A stretch of 58,044 nucleotides of DNA. It comes from an uncultured Agathobacter sp. (lineage in GTDB: Bacteria; Bacillota; Clostridia; Lachnospirales; Lachnospiraceae). Position 1 is the stretch's first letter. Each line of letters begins with the position of its first letter. Where the stretch lies: contig CAMDYX010000011.1 in the NCBI GenBank assembly GCA_945910395.1, forward strand, positions 1-58,044. The letters run 5' to 3'. This document shows, piece by piece, positions 24,832 through 33,462 of this stretch. The notes under the pieces are model-generated. The model searched no databases. It was given only the letters and a program-made list of their open reading frames with translations, and was not told the DNA's origin. The position numbers were made by a program, and so were the translations under genes.

Positions 24832-26328
24832 ATGAGGAAAGAGAAAAGGAGAAGCCTAAAACTGAATATTATTGCAAGTATGGCGATTCAGGTTGTCTCA
24901 CTTTTGGTGAATCTGATTTCCAAGCGTGCCATCCGCATGTATCTGGGCGTTGAATATCTGGGAATACAGAGTATTTATTCAAATTTCTGTGATGTCATGA
25001 GCTTTGCTTTTTTTGGAATTGGAACAGCTATGCTGTTTAGTATGTATGGAGCTTTTGCAAGAAATGATGAGGAGGAAATAGCCTCTTTTTATCAGCACTA
25101 TGATGGAATTTACAAAAAAATATCCCGACTTGTTTTTGTTGGAGGGTTACTTTGTACCCTATTGGCTCTATATACAGTAAATGGAAATGTAAGTGTATTC
25201 TATATATGTATTACGTACCTTACTTATATGCTATCTGTTGTGTTGTATAATCGACAACTGGTGCGTAATTATTTTATTCAGGCAGATCAGAGACGCTATG
25301 TGGTTGCCTTTGTGACCGGTGGAGTAGATGCAATTGCTCTTTTGGCAGAGGTGTTTATCTTATGCTATTTTAGAAACTATGAGTATTTTTTGATTTGTAT
25401 TTTAGTAAAAAATCTACTCATAAATTATCTGTTGAAAAAGTACCTGCAAAAAAATTATGCCTACATTTTTGTGCCTGCCAAAGAGCTGGAGGAAAGCGAG
25501 AGGAATACAATATTCGTGAATGCGAAGGATATGGTATTGTATCGTTTCGGGAAGGTATTAATCAGTAACACGGACAGCATTTTTATCTCTCGGTTTACCA
25601 GTACAATTTTAGCGGGAATCTATTCGAATTATCAGTTTATTATTATGGGAATTCGGAGCGTATTGGGAGCGTTATTTGAAGCAATCAAAGGAAAAGTAGG
25701 ACATCAGGCGCAGACAGAGAGCTTGGAGGAGCAGTATCAGAATTTTAAAAAATATCTGTGCTTAAACTCATGGCTGATGGGGTGCTCCATTGTATGCTTT
25801 TACTTCTTAATAGAAGATTTTATTTATGTATGGATGGGAAAAGTAGATTCACTTGTGCAGAGCATAATAATAATTATACTTGTCAACTACTACATCGATG
25901 AATCTCAGATTGCTCTTCGAACTTATCGGGAGACAGCAGGGCTTTTTCACAATATACGGAAAATGATTTTAGTAAAAGGGATTGCAAATATTATCCTTTC
26001 CATGATTATGGGAAAGCTTTGGGGAATTGTGGGAGTACTTGCTGCAACAACGATTACTTCAGCCTCAACATTGTTTTGGTATGAACCGAAGATTGTGTAC
26101 GGATATTTTAAGAAGAGCATTTGGAATGAGGTAATTTATCATATTATCACAGTTATTTTGCTTGTAACATCTTTTGGGATTACTTATCTGGTTTCCCACA
26201 ATATGACAGGAGCAGGTATTTTATTTTTATTAAGCAAAGGAGCGGTGTGCTTTGTTTCTTCAAATATTGTATACCTTGTATTATGGGGGATTTGGAAGAT
26301 AAATGGGAGGATGAGGCATGAAGGATAG
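24832..26328 (+). CDS. Wzx-like polysaccharide flippase (MOP/MATE superfamily)
   Basis: The 498-aa integral membrane protein has 12-14 predicted helices and a basic N-terminus (KEKRRSLKLNIIASM). The sequence RAIRMYLGVEYLGIQSIYSN is typical of the oligosaccharide-flippase family. Such proteins flip undecaprenyl-linked repeat units outward. A flippase beside pelG, itself a MOP-type exporter, suggests a second glycan or a lipid-linked decoration made by the downstream transferases. The next gene starts within its last 11 bp. Confidence 0.82.
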   Translation: MRKEKRRSLKLNIIASMAIQVVSLLVNLISKRAIRMYLGVEYLGIQSIYSNFCDVMSFAFFGIGTAMLFSMYGAFARNDEEEIASFYQHYDGIYKKISRLVFVGGLLCTLLALYTVNGNVSVFYICITYLTYMLSVVLYNRQLVRNYFIQADQRRYVVAFVTGGVDAIALLAEVFILCYFRNYEYFLICILVKNLLINYLLKKYLQKNYAYIFVPAKELEESERNTIFVNAKDMVLYRFGKVLISNTDSIFISRFTSTILAGIYSNYQFIIMGIRSVLGALFEAIKGKVGHQAQTESLEEQYQNFKKYLCLNSWLMGCSIVCFYFLIEDFIYVWMGKVDSLVQSIIIIILVNYYIDESQIALRTYRETAGLFHNIRKMILVKGIANIILSMIMGKLWGIVGVLAATTITSASTLFWYEPKIVYGYFKKSIWNEVIYHIITVILLVTSFGITYLVSHNMTGAGILFLLSKGAVCFVSSNIVYLVLWGIWKINGRMRHEG

Positions 26329-27211
26329 TTTTTTTGAACAATATCCATATTTGTGTGATACATTTTTTATAAAAAAGAATATCCGAATCGAAGAGAAGGA
26401 GGTTGCCGCAGAGGAATTAATTTCACCGTATCGTTTGGATATTATGGCGAAATTATTATGGATAGATGCTTCTGAGGGTAAATTTGATAAAACTGATGCT
26501 GACAAATTGTATGAAGCACATTTGTGGGCTTTTTCCAATGGCATGATGATAGAACCGGGGCAATCCGAGAAAAGGGGATTAGACAGTTATTGCACAACCT
26601 TCTCTGGGATATGTTCGAAAGTAAGAGAGACACAAAACGAATTAGTGGAAATTGGGAATCCAATACCCGTGGATGGAAAGTATATGGCAATGGATGGGGC
26701 ACACAGGATAAGTGCGGCCATTTATTATAAAAGGAGGCTACCTATTTACCGGGTATATAAGGTGATTCCCAATAAGTATGATTATCGTTTCTTTCAAAGA
26801 AGATATCTGGCTGAAGAATACATTTTGATGATGGTCGAGAAATATGTTCTAATGAGAAACTGCAGATTGTACATAATTGAAAAAAGTAAGATTAGTAGAG
26901 ATCTTCGCAAGCAAATATATAGAGAATATGCACCTGTCTATATGAAGAAGGTATCGTCGGGAGAATTGCTACTTTTAATTGATTGCGACTGGATGAAAAC
27001 GTGTGGGAAATCCGATTCGCTTTATAAGTGTCTTGGGGACTGTTATGTAGAGGGGAAAAATGAAATCTCGAGAGAACTGGCGGCATGGAAGGCCAAATTG
27101 TTAATTCATGAACGGGGGTACGCATGTAAAAAAAGATTGGGAATCCTACGGGGAATGTGTTGGAATCGTTTTAAGATATGCGTAAAGCGTTTGATGGGAC
27201 GACCGATTTAA
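26318..27211 (+). CDS. Protein with ParB/sulfiredoxin-like nuclease fold, unknown role in glycan locus
   Basis: The 297-aa soluble protein contains a ParB/Srx-like signature in its middle: PVDGKYMAMDGAHRISAAIY (about residues 113-133), with the DGxHR core. The C-terminal part is basic and Cys-containing with no recognised domain. Members of this fold that lie in glycan clusters may act as kinases or phosphotransferases (as in SerK and sulfiredoxin relatives) rather than nucleases. The start overlaps the flippase end, so it belongs to the same transcript. I cannot name a function. Confidence 0.5.
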   Translation: MKDSFFEQYPYLCDTFFIKKNIRIEEKEVAAEELISPYRLDIMAKLLWIDASEGKFDKTDADKLYEAHLWAFSNGMMIEPGQSEKRGLDSYCTTFSGICSKVRETQNELVEIGNPIPVDGKYMAMDGAHRISAAIYYKRRLPIYRVYKVIPNKYDYRFFQRRYLAEEYILMMVEKYVLMRNCRLYIIEKSKISRDLRKQIYREYAPVYMKKVSSGELLLLIDCDWMKTCGKSDSLYKCLGDCYVEGKNEISRELAAWKAKLLIHERGYACKKRLGILRGMCWNRFKICVKRLMGRPI

Positions 27212-27234
27212 TTCATGATAATAGAAACGGAGGG

Positions 27235-28308
27235 ATGGTTATTTTGGATATTAGTTTCATTCTGCCGGTTTATAATGGCGAAAGCTATATTGAGAAAAGT
27301 ATAGGTTCCATTCTGAAATGGAATCGGGAGCCTAAGATTGAAATATTGGTAATTGATGATGGATCTACGGATGAAACTCTGAATTTTTGCAAAAAAATTG
27401 CGGAAACGGATAGAAGAGTTCATCTTTTTTCAATAGAAAATAGTGGACAAAGTATTGCAAGAAATTACGGTATGAAGCAATGTTTTGGGAGGTATATCTA
27501 CTTTGTTGATGCGGATGACAGGGTAGATGTGGATGAAATTTATCATATGTGGGTTGTTGCCGAACAGGAGAATGTGGATGTTATCATGGGCGGCTATTTT
27601 CGTGTAAACGGAGACCATAGTGAACGAATTAGTTTGCCGGGAGAAGGGTTTATGGCAAGAGTGGGCACTTCCGAAGAGCAGGCTCTTTATCATAAAGTAA
27701 AGGCAGAAAGTGCATTTGGTTATCTGTGGAATAAATTATACAAAAAGGAATTCCTTGATAAAAACAATTTGCAAATGGATGATATCCGTAAGGTATACAT
27801 GGAAGATCAGTTATTTAATTTGAAGGTGTGGAGTAAAAATCCAAGCTGGTACTGCTGTGACAAACCGGTTTATTACTATGAGGTTGGTAATGTGTCCACA
27901 ACAAGAAGAGCAGAACCACAGATACATATGAAAAATCTGGTGATGATAGATGCACTAATAGCCTACTATAGTGAATATCAGATTCTGGAGGAGAATTTGG
28001 ATGTGCTAATTCCACTTATTATGCGGACTTTTTGCTGGTCTTTGGTTAAAAACATAGAGTATGAAGCAAAAAGTACAGCTAAAATGAGAGAGAGAGCAAA
28101 AGCATATATGGATTCTCCAAATGTGCAGAAAGCAATAAAAATACGGGGAGCAGTTAAAATGTTGTGGAAGCTCCCTTCTTTTTTGCAGGCCGTTTTTTAT
28201 TCAGCCTGTATGGTATTGATTCGTTGGAAGTGGAGCGGATTCGTGGCAGGGTTGTTTTATATGACCTATCCAATCATGAAGAAGTATATTTTTCGTGTTC
28301 TAAAGTGA
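27235..28308 (+). CDS. Family 2 glycosyltransferase
   Basis: The 357-aa enzyme shows SFILPVYNGESYIEKSI, ILVIDDGSTDETL, SIARNYGM and YFVDADDRVD, the GT2 nucleotide and metal sites. Two hydrophobic stretches near the C-terminus suggest membrane association. The start is uncertain: the ATG at 27235 lies right on the GGAGGG, and a TTG at 27244 would be better spaced. The ATG at 27178 would overlap the previous gene and lacks a ribosome site. The sugar and acceptor are unknown. Confidence 0.82.
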   Translation: MVILDISFILPVYNGESYIEKSIGSILKWNREPKIEILVIDDGSTDETLNFCKKIAETDRRVHLFSIENSGQSIARNYGMKQCFGRYIYFVDADDRVDVDEIYHMWVVAEQENVDVIMGGYFRVNGDHSERISLPGEGFMARVGTSEEQALYHKVKAESAFGYLWNKLYKKEFLDKNNLQMDDIRKVYMEDQLFNLKVWSKNPSWYCCDKPVYYYEVGNVSTTRRAEPQIHMKNLVMIDALIAYYSEYQILEENLDVLIPLIMRTFCWSLVKNIEYEAKSTAKMRERAKAYMDSPNVQKAIKIRGAVKMLWKLPSFLQAVFYSACMVLIRWKWSGFVAGLFYMTYPIMKKYIFRVLK

Positions 28309-28314
28309 GGAAAA

Positions 28315-29241
28315 ATGGAAGGTACATTTGATATTTTAAACACTACAATAAAAGAAAATTATTATATGGCATGTATTTGGCCAACAGCAGAACCTACCAA
28401 AACTGGTGAGGCAGAAATTATTTTAAATCAGGTAGGAAAAGTGATGTATGCACAGGAGGTAATGTTAACCTATCTGGGAATGAAAAACTTTATGACGCAA
28501 ATATATGGACATCAGGCATGGACAGGTACAATGCATAACCGATTTCGCGGAGTTATGAGCAAAGCAGATGTATGCTATAAAGCGGGAAGGCCAACGAAAA
28601 CATATGTATTTGAAGCCCAGTCGCTGGATGAAGTAATAGATTTAAAGGAAAGAATTCGACAAATTTACGGAATTGATAAACATTCTATTCACATTTCAGA
28701 TAATGCAAAAGAAACATATGATATGATACAGCTGCTCTATAACAAAAATTCCGTGGATTTCCTTAATTATGCGCATCCCTATCGATATAGAACGGTATAT
28801 ACCCATATAAAAAGATTAAAAAAATTGCTTCAGGAAAAGAACCTAGAGAAAAAGAGATTTATTTTGGGAATGGATGCGATGATAGAAGTATGTGGGCTTA
28901 GAAAGGCAAAATTCCTGGATGGTATTACTGATTATCCGAGTAATAGCCTGGAAGAAGCAGATATCAATATAAATATGAAGCATAGTGCACAAGCTTATGG
29001 CATGACGCTTTCGGAATTGTTGTACGATGCAAAGAACTTTTTTTACTTTGAAGAGATGAAGTTTATGACTCCACAATGTGTATTGGAAGCAAAACCGACG
29101 GCATTAAATGAGAAAACAAAACATATGCTGGAAAGGTTTGTAAAGCATACGCAAAGCGGAGCAAAACCATATCCGGAATATAGGATTAAGTTACGAAAAA
29201 TACGAGCAAACTGTATAACTAAGGCAAAGAAACTTATTTGA
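28315..29241 (+). CDS. Nucleotidyltransferase-like protein of unknown function in glycan locus
   Basis: The 308-aa soluble protein is basic toward its C-terminus. It contains RPTKTYVFEAQSLDEVIDLK, then KHSIHISDNAKETYDMIQLL, and GMDAMIEVCGLRKAKFLDGI. The phrases recall nucleotidyltransferase-fold proteins of glycan clusters (a sugar-phosphate or phospho-ligand transferase), but no complete GS-x-DxD motif is visible. It starts 6 bp after a GT2 gene and precedes another, so it probably supplies or transfers a substituent to the same glycan. Confidence 0.4.
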   Translation: MEGTFDILNTTIKENYYMACIWPTAEPTKTGEAEIILNQVGKVMYAQEVMLTYLGMKNFMTQIYGHQAWTGTMHNRFRGVMSKADVCYKAGRPTKTYVFEAQSLDEVIDLKERIRQIYGIDKHSIHISDNAKETYDMIQLLYNKNSVDFLNYAHPYRYRTVYTHIKRLKKLLQEKNLEKKRFILGMDAMIEVCGLRKAKFLDGITDYPSNSLEEADININMKHSAQAYGMTLSELLYDAKNFFYFEEMKFMTPQCVLEAKPTALNEKTKHMLERFVKHTQSGAKPYPEYRIKLRKIRANCITKAKKLI

Positions 29242-29265
29242 GTAATAAGAAAGTAGAGAAAATAG

Positions 29266-30249
29266 ATGATAAGCATTATTGTGCCGGTTTATAATGTACA
29301 AAAATTTGTGAAGCGATGCGTAGAATCCATCTTGAATCAGACCTATAGTGAAATTGAGCTGATCATTGTGGATGATGGTTCAACAGACGAAAGCGGCAAA
29401 ATATGCGACGAACTAAAGGAGATGGATAAACGCATTCGCGTCATTCATCAGGAGAACAGAGGGCTTTCCGCAGCTAGAAACAGAGGACTGGTTGAAGCGA
29501 CGGGAGAGTATATTACTTATATTGATAGTGATGATTACGTGGATACTACGTATTTGGAAGTCCTTTATAAAAATGCTGTTCGTTATCAGGCAGATATTTC
29601 TGCGTGCGGCTATCGTCTTGTATGGGAAGACCATACGAAAAGAAGTATAGGGGAGGAGAACAGCGCAGTAAACCAGTATTCTGGTCTTGAAGCGGCACGA
29701 GAAATTGTGGCGAATAATAAAAGGAGTATGATAACTGCGTGGGGAAAGCTTTACCACTATAAGTTACGGGAATTTCTGCTTTATCCACAAGGAAGACTTC
29801 ATGAGGATGAGTTTGTTACATATAAGGTGCTATATCAGGCGAAAAAAGTAGTGGAAACAGCACAGCCACTCTATAACTATTTCCAGCGCGGAAAAAGTAT
29901 TATGAATAATGGTTACAGCAAAAGACGTCTGGATAAAGTTGTGGCCTTGAAAGAGGCAATTGGTTTCTTTGAAGAAAAACAGGAAACGGAATTGGCAACC
30001 TATGCAATTAAAAGGTATCTGCTTAATTTACAAATTGCATGGTACAGAGTGGATAAATATATGCCAGAAGAAAAAGAAATTCTGAAAGAACTGAAGCAGG
30101 AATGGAAAACAATATATAGAAATCATAAAGCAACCATTATGGAAAAAAGTTCATTGGTAGACAAAATGTCTATTTTGGTATATGATATCTCGCCCAAAAT
30201 GTATGGTATAGTAGCGGAAATGGTAAATAAGATATTTCCATATTATTAA
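29266..30249 (+). CDS. Family 2 glycosyltransferase
   Basis: The 327-aa enzyme begins with ISIIVPVYNVQKFVKRCVES and carries LIIVDDGSTDESGKICD, NRGLSAARNRGL and YIDSDDYVD, typical of EpsJ/CpsI-like GT2 transferases. The C-terminal third is helical with no clear membrane segments. It probably adds one sugar of the lipid-linked unit flipped by the Wzx-like protein. It is the last clear glycan gene of the locus. Confidence 0.88.
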   Translation: MISIIVPVYNVQKFVKRCVESILNQTYSEIELIIVDDGSTDESGKICDELKEMDKRIRVIHQENRGLSAARNRGLVEATGEYITYIDSDDYVDTTYLEVLYKNAVRYQADISACGYRLVWEDHTKRSIGEENSAVNQYSGLEAAREIVANNKRSMITAWGKLYHYKLREFLLYPQGRLHEDEFVTYKVLYQAKKVVETAQPLYNYFQRGKSIMNNGYSKRRLDKVVALKEAIGFFEEKQETELATYAIKRYLLNLQIAWYRVDKYMPEEKEILKELKQEWKTIYRNHKATIMEKSSLVDKMSILVYDISPKMYGIVAEMVNKIFPYY

Positions 30250-30296
30250 AAGTGCATTTGAAAAATATTATATATTGGAAAAAGAGTAGAGATGGA

Positions 30297-31241
30297 ATGA
30301 AAAAAGAAGCATTTTTCTCAAAAACAATTGTTGTCTGGATCGGAGCAATGATCTGTTGCGCACTTTGGGGAAGTGCATTTCCCTGCATTAAGCTTGGTTA
30401 TGCATGGATGAATATAGATGCATCGGATACAGCGAGCCAGATTTTATACGCGGGATGCCGTTTTACGCTGGCAGGAATACTGACTATTCTATTAGGAAGT
30501 GTTCTTAACAAAGGATTGCTGGTCCCCAAAAAACAGGCGATTCCAAAAATCGTATGGCTTTCGCTTCTTCAGACCGTCATTCAGTATCTGTTTTTTTACA
30601 TTGGACTTGCTCATACAAGTGGAGTAAAGGCATCTATCATTGAAGGTGTAAATGTGTTTGTGGCCATTCTTGTAGCAGGGCTAATTTTCAAACAGGAGAA
30701 GGTTACGGCAAGAAAAATGGTTGGCTGCCTTGTGGGATTTGCAGGAGTTGTGTTGGTAAATCTGACCGGAGGAGGGATGGATGTCTCCTTCCATTTTAAT
30801 GGTGAGGGATTTATTTTCTTATCCACAGTAGCTTATGCGTTTTCCTCCGTGTTTCTGAAACGATATTCAAGAACAGAAAATCCGGTTATGCTAAGCGGAT
30901 ACCAGTTTGTGGCAGGTGGAATCGTAATGATCATCGCAGGACTGTTATTTGGCGGAAATCTATCGACTTTTTCAATGGCAGCAGTTGGAATGCTCCTTTG
31001 GCTTGCGGTGGTTTCCGCGGTCGCTTATTCACTGTGGGGAATCCTGTTAAAATATAATCCTGTTTCCAAGGTGGCGGTATTTGGCTTTATGAATCCGGTA
31101 TTTGGTGTAATACTGTCGGCATTTCTGTTAAGGGAAACAGATGCCCTTGGAATCAGCGCTATCGTGGCGTTAGTACTGGTATGCGTAGGAATCTATACGG
31201 TGAACCGGCCGGAAAAGGAACAGAAGAAAATTGAGGTATAG
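30297..31241 (+). CDS. DMT-superfamily (EamA) transporter
   Basis: The 314-aa protein has ten predicted helices arranged as two EamA repeats, with the typical ALWGSAFPCIKLGY in the first and SVFLKRYSR in the second half. EamA carriers export amino acids, nucleotides or other metabolites; the substrate here is unknown. The start at 30297 gives the usual N-terminus; an ATG at 30252 would add 15 residues. The methyltransferase gene follows 2 bp after the stop. Confidence 0.85.
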   Translation: MKKEAFFSKTIVVWIGAMICCALWGSAFPCIKLGYAWMNIDASDTASQILYAGCRFTLAGILTILLGSVLNKGLLVPKKQAIPKIVWLSLLQTVIQYLFFYIGLAHTSGVKASIIEGVNVFVAILVAGLIFKQEKVTARKMVGCLVGFAGVVLVNLTGGGMDVSFHFNGEGFIFLSTVAYAFSSVFLKRYSRTENPVMLSGYQFVAGGIVMIIAGLLFGGNLSTFSMAAVGMLLWLAVVSAVAYSLWGILLKYNPVSKVAVFGFMNPVFGVILSAFLLRETDALGISAIVALVLVCVGIYTVNRPEKEQKKIEV

Positions 31242-31243
31242 GC

Positions 31244-32560
31244 ATGGAAAATCACACAATTGTAACACTTAAAAAAGGCGAAGGGCGCACCATCAAGGCA
31301 GGTGGAGCCTGGATATTTGATAATGAGATTGATACCATTGCGGGGACCTTTAAAAATGGAGATGTGGTGGTTGTAAGGGATTTTGACGGATACCCCATGG
31401 GAAAAGGTTTTATCAATCAGAATTCGAAAATCAGAATCCGCATGCTGACACGAAAAGCCGAACAAAATATAGATGAGAGCTTTTTTGCCATGCGGGTCAA
31501 GAATGCATGGGAGTACCGGAAAAAAGTGATGCATGGCGGAAATGCAGGGGAGTACACGGATTTGAATTGCTGCCGCGTCATCTTTGGGGAGGCTGATTTT
31601 TTGCCGGGACTTACGGTAGATAAGTATGCAGATGTTCTGGTGGTGGAATGTCTTGCTCTGGGGATGGAGCAATTCAAAAACCAAATTCTATCACAGCTTG
31701 TTGCATACATGAAGGAGGATGGAATTGACATTCGCCTGGTATACGAAAGAAGTGATGCAAGGGAGCGCGACAAGGAAGGGTTACCGCGATATAAGGGGGT
31801 AATCTGGAGCGCAGATGAGACTCTTATGGCAAGACAGGGATTCAATGATTTTGGAAAGGAAAAGGATTGTCCGATTCCGGAGGTGGAAATTGTAGAAAAT
31901 GGCGTCCATTATCTGGTGGATGTGGTAAGCGGACAAAAGACAGGATTTTTCTTAGATCAGAAATACAATCGTCTGGCCATGCAGCGTATCTGCAAGCCGC
32001 AGCCGGGGCAGAGCATGAGAGTGTTAGACTGTTTTACACATATGGGAACCTTCGCCCTTAACGCAGGAATTGCAGGAGCAACCGATGTAACCGGCCTTGA
32101 CATTTCCGAGTTCGCCATACAGCAGGCAACGGAAAATGCAAAGAGGAATGGTCTTTCCGATAGGGTGAAATTTTGCTGTGCGAATGTTTTGGATGAGCTT
32201 CCAAAGCTGGCTGCTGCGGGAGAAAAATATGATGTGGTGATTCTTGATCCGCCTGCATTTACCAAATCCAGAGAGGCAACAAAGAATGCAATCAAGGGGT
32301 ATCGTGAAATCAACATGAAGGGGCTTAGGCTCGTAAAGGATGGCGGGTATTTTGCCACCTGTTCCTGTTCGCATTTTATGACCCAGGAGCTTTTGGAAAA
32401 AACGGTAAAGGAGGCAGCCAAGGCTGTCCACAAGCGTCTTCGTCAGATTGAATTCCGTACACAGGGACCGGATCATCCGATTCTTTGGGCAAATTCCTCC
32501 AATGTGCCGGAAAGCTATTATCTTAAGTTCTATATTTTTCAAGTTGTTGATGAGAAGTAA
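31244..32560 (+). CDS. rlmI: RlmI-like 23S rRNA m5C methyltransferase (PUA plus Rossmann)
   Basis: The 438-aa protein has an N-terminal PUA-like domain (about residues 1-75, GGAWIFDNEI), a central region and a SAM-binding domain with VLDCFTHMGTFALNAG, DVTGLDISEFAI, VILDPPAF and TCSCSHFM. In E. coli RlmI methylates C1962 of 23S rRNA; the same target is inferred. Its last codons (FQVVDEK, stop) are part of the attachment site of the mobile element that begins here, and a near-copy of those codons remains at the element's far end. The gene is intact. Confidence 0.85.
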   Translation: MENHTIVTLKKGEGRTIKAGGAWIFDNEIDTIAGTFKNGDVVVVRDFDGYPMGKGFINQNSKIRIRMLTRKAEQNIDESFFAMRVKNAWEYRKKVMHGGNAGEYTDLNCCRVIFGEADFLPGLTVDKYADVLVVECLALGMEQFKNQILSQLVAYMKEDGIDIRLVYERSDARERDKEGLPRYKGVIWSADETLMARQGFNDFGKEKDCPIPEVEIVENGVHYLVDVVSGQKTGFFLDQKYNRLAMQRICKPQPGQSMRVLDCFTHMGTFALNAGIAGATDVTGLDISEFAIQQATENAKRNGLSDRVKFCCANVLDELPKLAAAGEKYDVVILDPPAFTKSREATKNAIKGYREINMKGLRLVKDGGYFATCSCSHFMTQELLEKTVKEAAKAVHKRLRQIEFRTQGPDHPILWANSSNVPESYYLKFYIFQVVDEK

Positions 32561-32585
32561 GGACTGGGAAATGGCAGGAATGCTT
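32525..32585 (+). repeat. attL: left attachment repeat at the 3' end of rlmI
   Basis: Positions 32533-32585 match 43133-43185 at 46 of 53 bases, at an offset of exactly 10,600 bp, with exact blocks TATTTTTCA and GTTGTTGATGAGA. It includes the last codons and stop of rlmI. Confidence 0.85.
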
Positions 32586-32668
32586 GATTTATAAGGGATT
32601 GGAGGCATTTGGTACTTGTTTGGAATACCTCGTAAAGTATCGCAAAATATCACAAAACAGTGATTCAA

Positions 32669-32727
32669 AGTGGTAAGAAAAGTGGTAAGTCTGAGTGGTA
32701 AGCACCTGAAATGTAACGAGTGGTAAA
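32669..32727 (+). repeat. Left cluster of putative integrase arm-type sites
   Basis: Four direct copies of AGTGGTAAG lie at 32669, 32681, 32694 and 32719 (the last ends in A). The same 9-mer occurs twice just inside the right end. Short direct repeats at both ends of an element usually bind the N-terminal domain of tyrosine integrases. Confidence 0.75.
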
Positions 32728-32859
32728 CTTGTGGGGAAAACGGTATGTTCTATTTGGATGATAACGGGAAACTAACCGCTGACTAACGAAGAACTAACCA
32801 TGTGTATCTTTCTTTTTTAAATAAGAAATGATATTATTATCATGGAAATAATGAGCAGA

Positions 32860-32891
32860 GAGTGATCGAGAAAATTCGGTTGCTCTTTTTT
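32860..32891 (+). terminator. Terminator-like hairpin at the element's left end
   Basis: A 10-bp stem with G-U pairs (32860-32869 with 32876-32885) has a GAAAAT loop and is followed by six T. It would shield the cargo from rlmI read-through. Confidence 0.65.
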
Positions 32892-32910
32892 GCCTAAAGG
32901 GAAAAAAGAA

Positions 32911-32994
32911 ATGGAACCTACAATGAGAGAAAAAGAGATGCTTGTAATTTTTGGTTGTGAAAATCGAAAATTAACGCAAGAACGATTGGATTAG
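32911..32994 (+). other. Very short reading frame in the left-end gap, possible gene remnant
   Basis: The gap 32561-33279 holds attL, arm sites and a terminator. It also has this 27-codon frame, which starts after a purine-rich GGGAAAAAAG stretch and stops at TAG. It resembles the start of a broken gene more than a functional peptide. From 32995 to 33230 I see only A+T-rich DNA and one CACGTG palindrome (33117-33124). Confidence 0.2.
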
Positions 32995-33231
32995 CATGTA
33001 TTTGTTTTATAGATGTTTTGTCAAAGATAGTAGCAAATAGTTTACGGAATAAAATCAACAGTATACCTTGGAGCAAGTGGTATATTAAAATGTACCATTA
33101 AGCGATGGTGGCTATGTCACGTGATTTGATTATTGGTTTACAAGTTAACATTTATTAAAAATAAAAGAATTTCCTATTGGATATTTGAACATGTTATAGA
33201 AATATAGGGTTAGATAGCGTGGATAATTGTG

Positions 33232-33260
33232 TTGCATTTGTTCCACGTGGCTAGTATAAT
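33232..33260 (+). promoter_or_regulatory. Promoter of the RM operon with palindromic spacer
   Basis: TTGCAT (33232-33237), 17 bp, and TATAAT (33255-33260) form a good SigA promoter. The spacer holds the perfect palindrome CCACGTGG (33243-33250), a likely operator. A related palindrome TCACGTGA lies upstream at 33117-33124. Confidence 0.7.
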
Positions 33261-33279
33261 TTGAGTGGAGGTATAAACA

Positions 33280-33462
33280 ATGGATAAAGAGAATAAGACC
33301 TATTCTATGAGTATACGAGTCAGTGAAGATGAATTGGCAAAACTCAAACAAGCTGCTAGATTGGAAGCATATGCTTCTTATAGTGAATTTGTGAGAAGAA
33401 CAGCGCTGATAGAGGCCTCAAAAATAATAAATAAAACAGAGAAAGAAGGAAGAGAAAATTAG
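33280..33462 (+). CDS. Ribbon-helix-helix protein, possible RM operon regulator
   Basis: The 60-aa protein has the ribbon-helix-helix pattern: a polar strand TYSMSIRVSE, a first helix DELAKLKQAARLEA and a second helix YSEFVRRTALIEA. The family includes Arc/CopG repressors and MobC-like relaxosome proteins. It starts behind GGAGG (33267-33271) as the first gene after the RM promoter, and its TAG stop overlaps the presumed ATT start of the methyltransferase. It is thus more likely a repressor of the RM operon than a mobilisation protein; the relaxase lies 4.7 kb away. Confidence 0.65.
   Translation: MDKENKTYSMSIRVSEDELAKLKQAARLEAYASYSEFVRRTALIEASKIINKTEKEGREN

Noticed and set aside
32669-32727. 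Repeated AGTGGTAAG block as a CRISPR array or replication iterons
   Set aside because: Units are 9 bp with uneven short gaps, and the same 9-mer recurs at the other element end, which fits integrase arm sites better.
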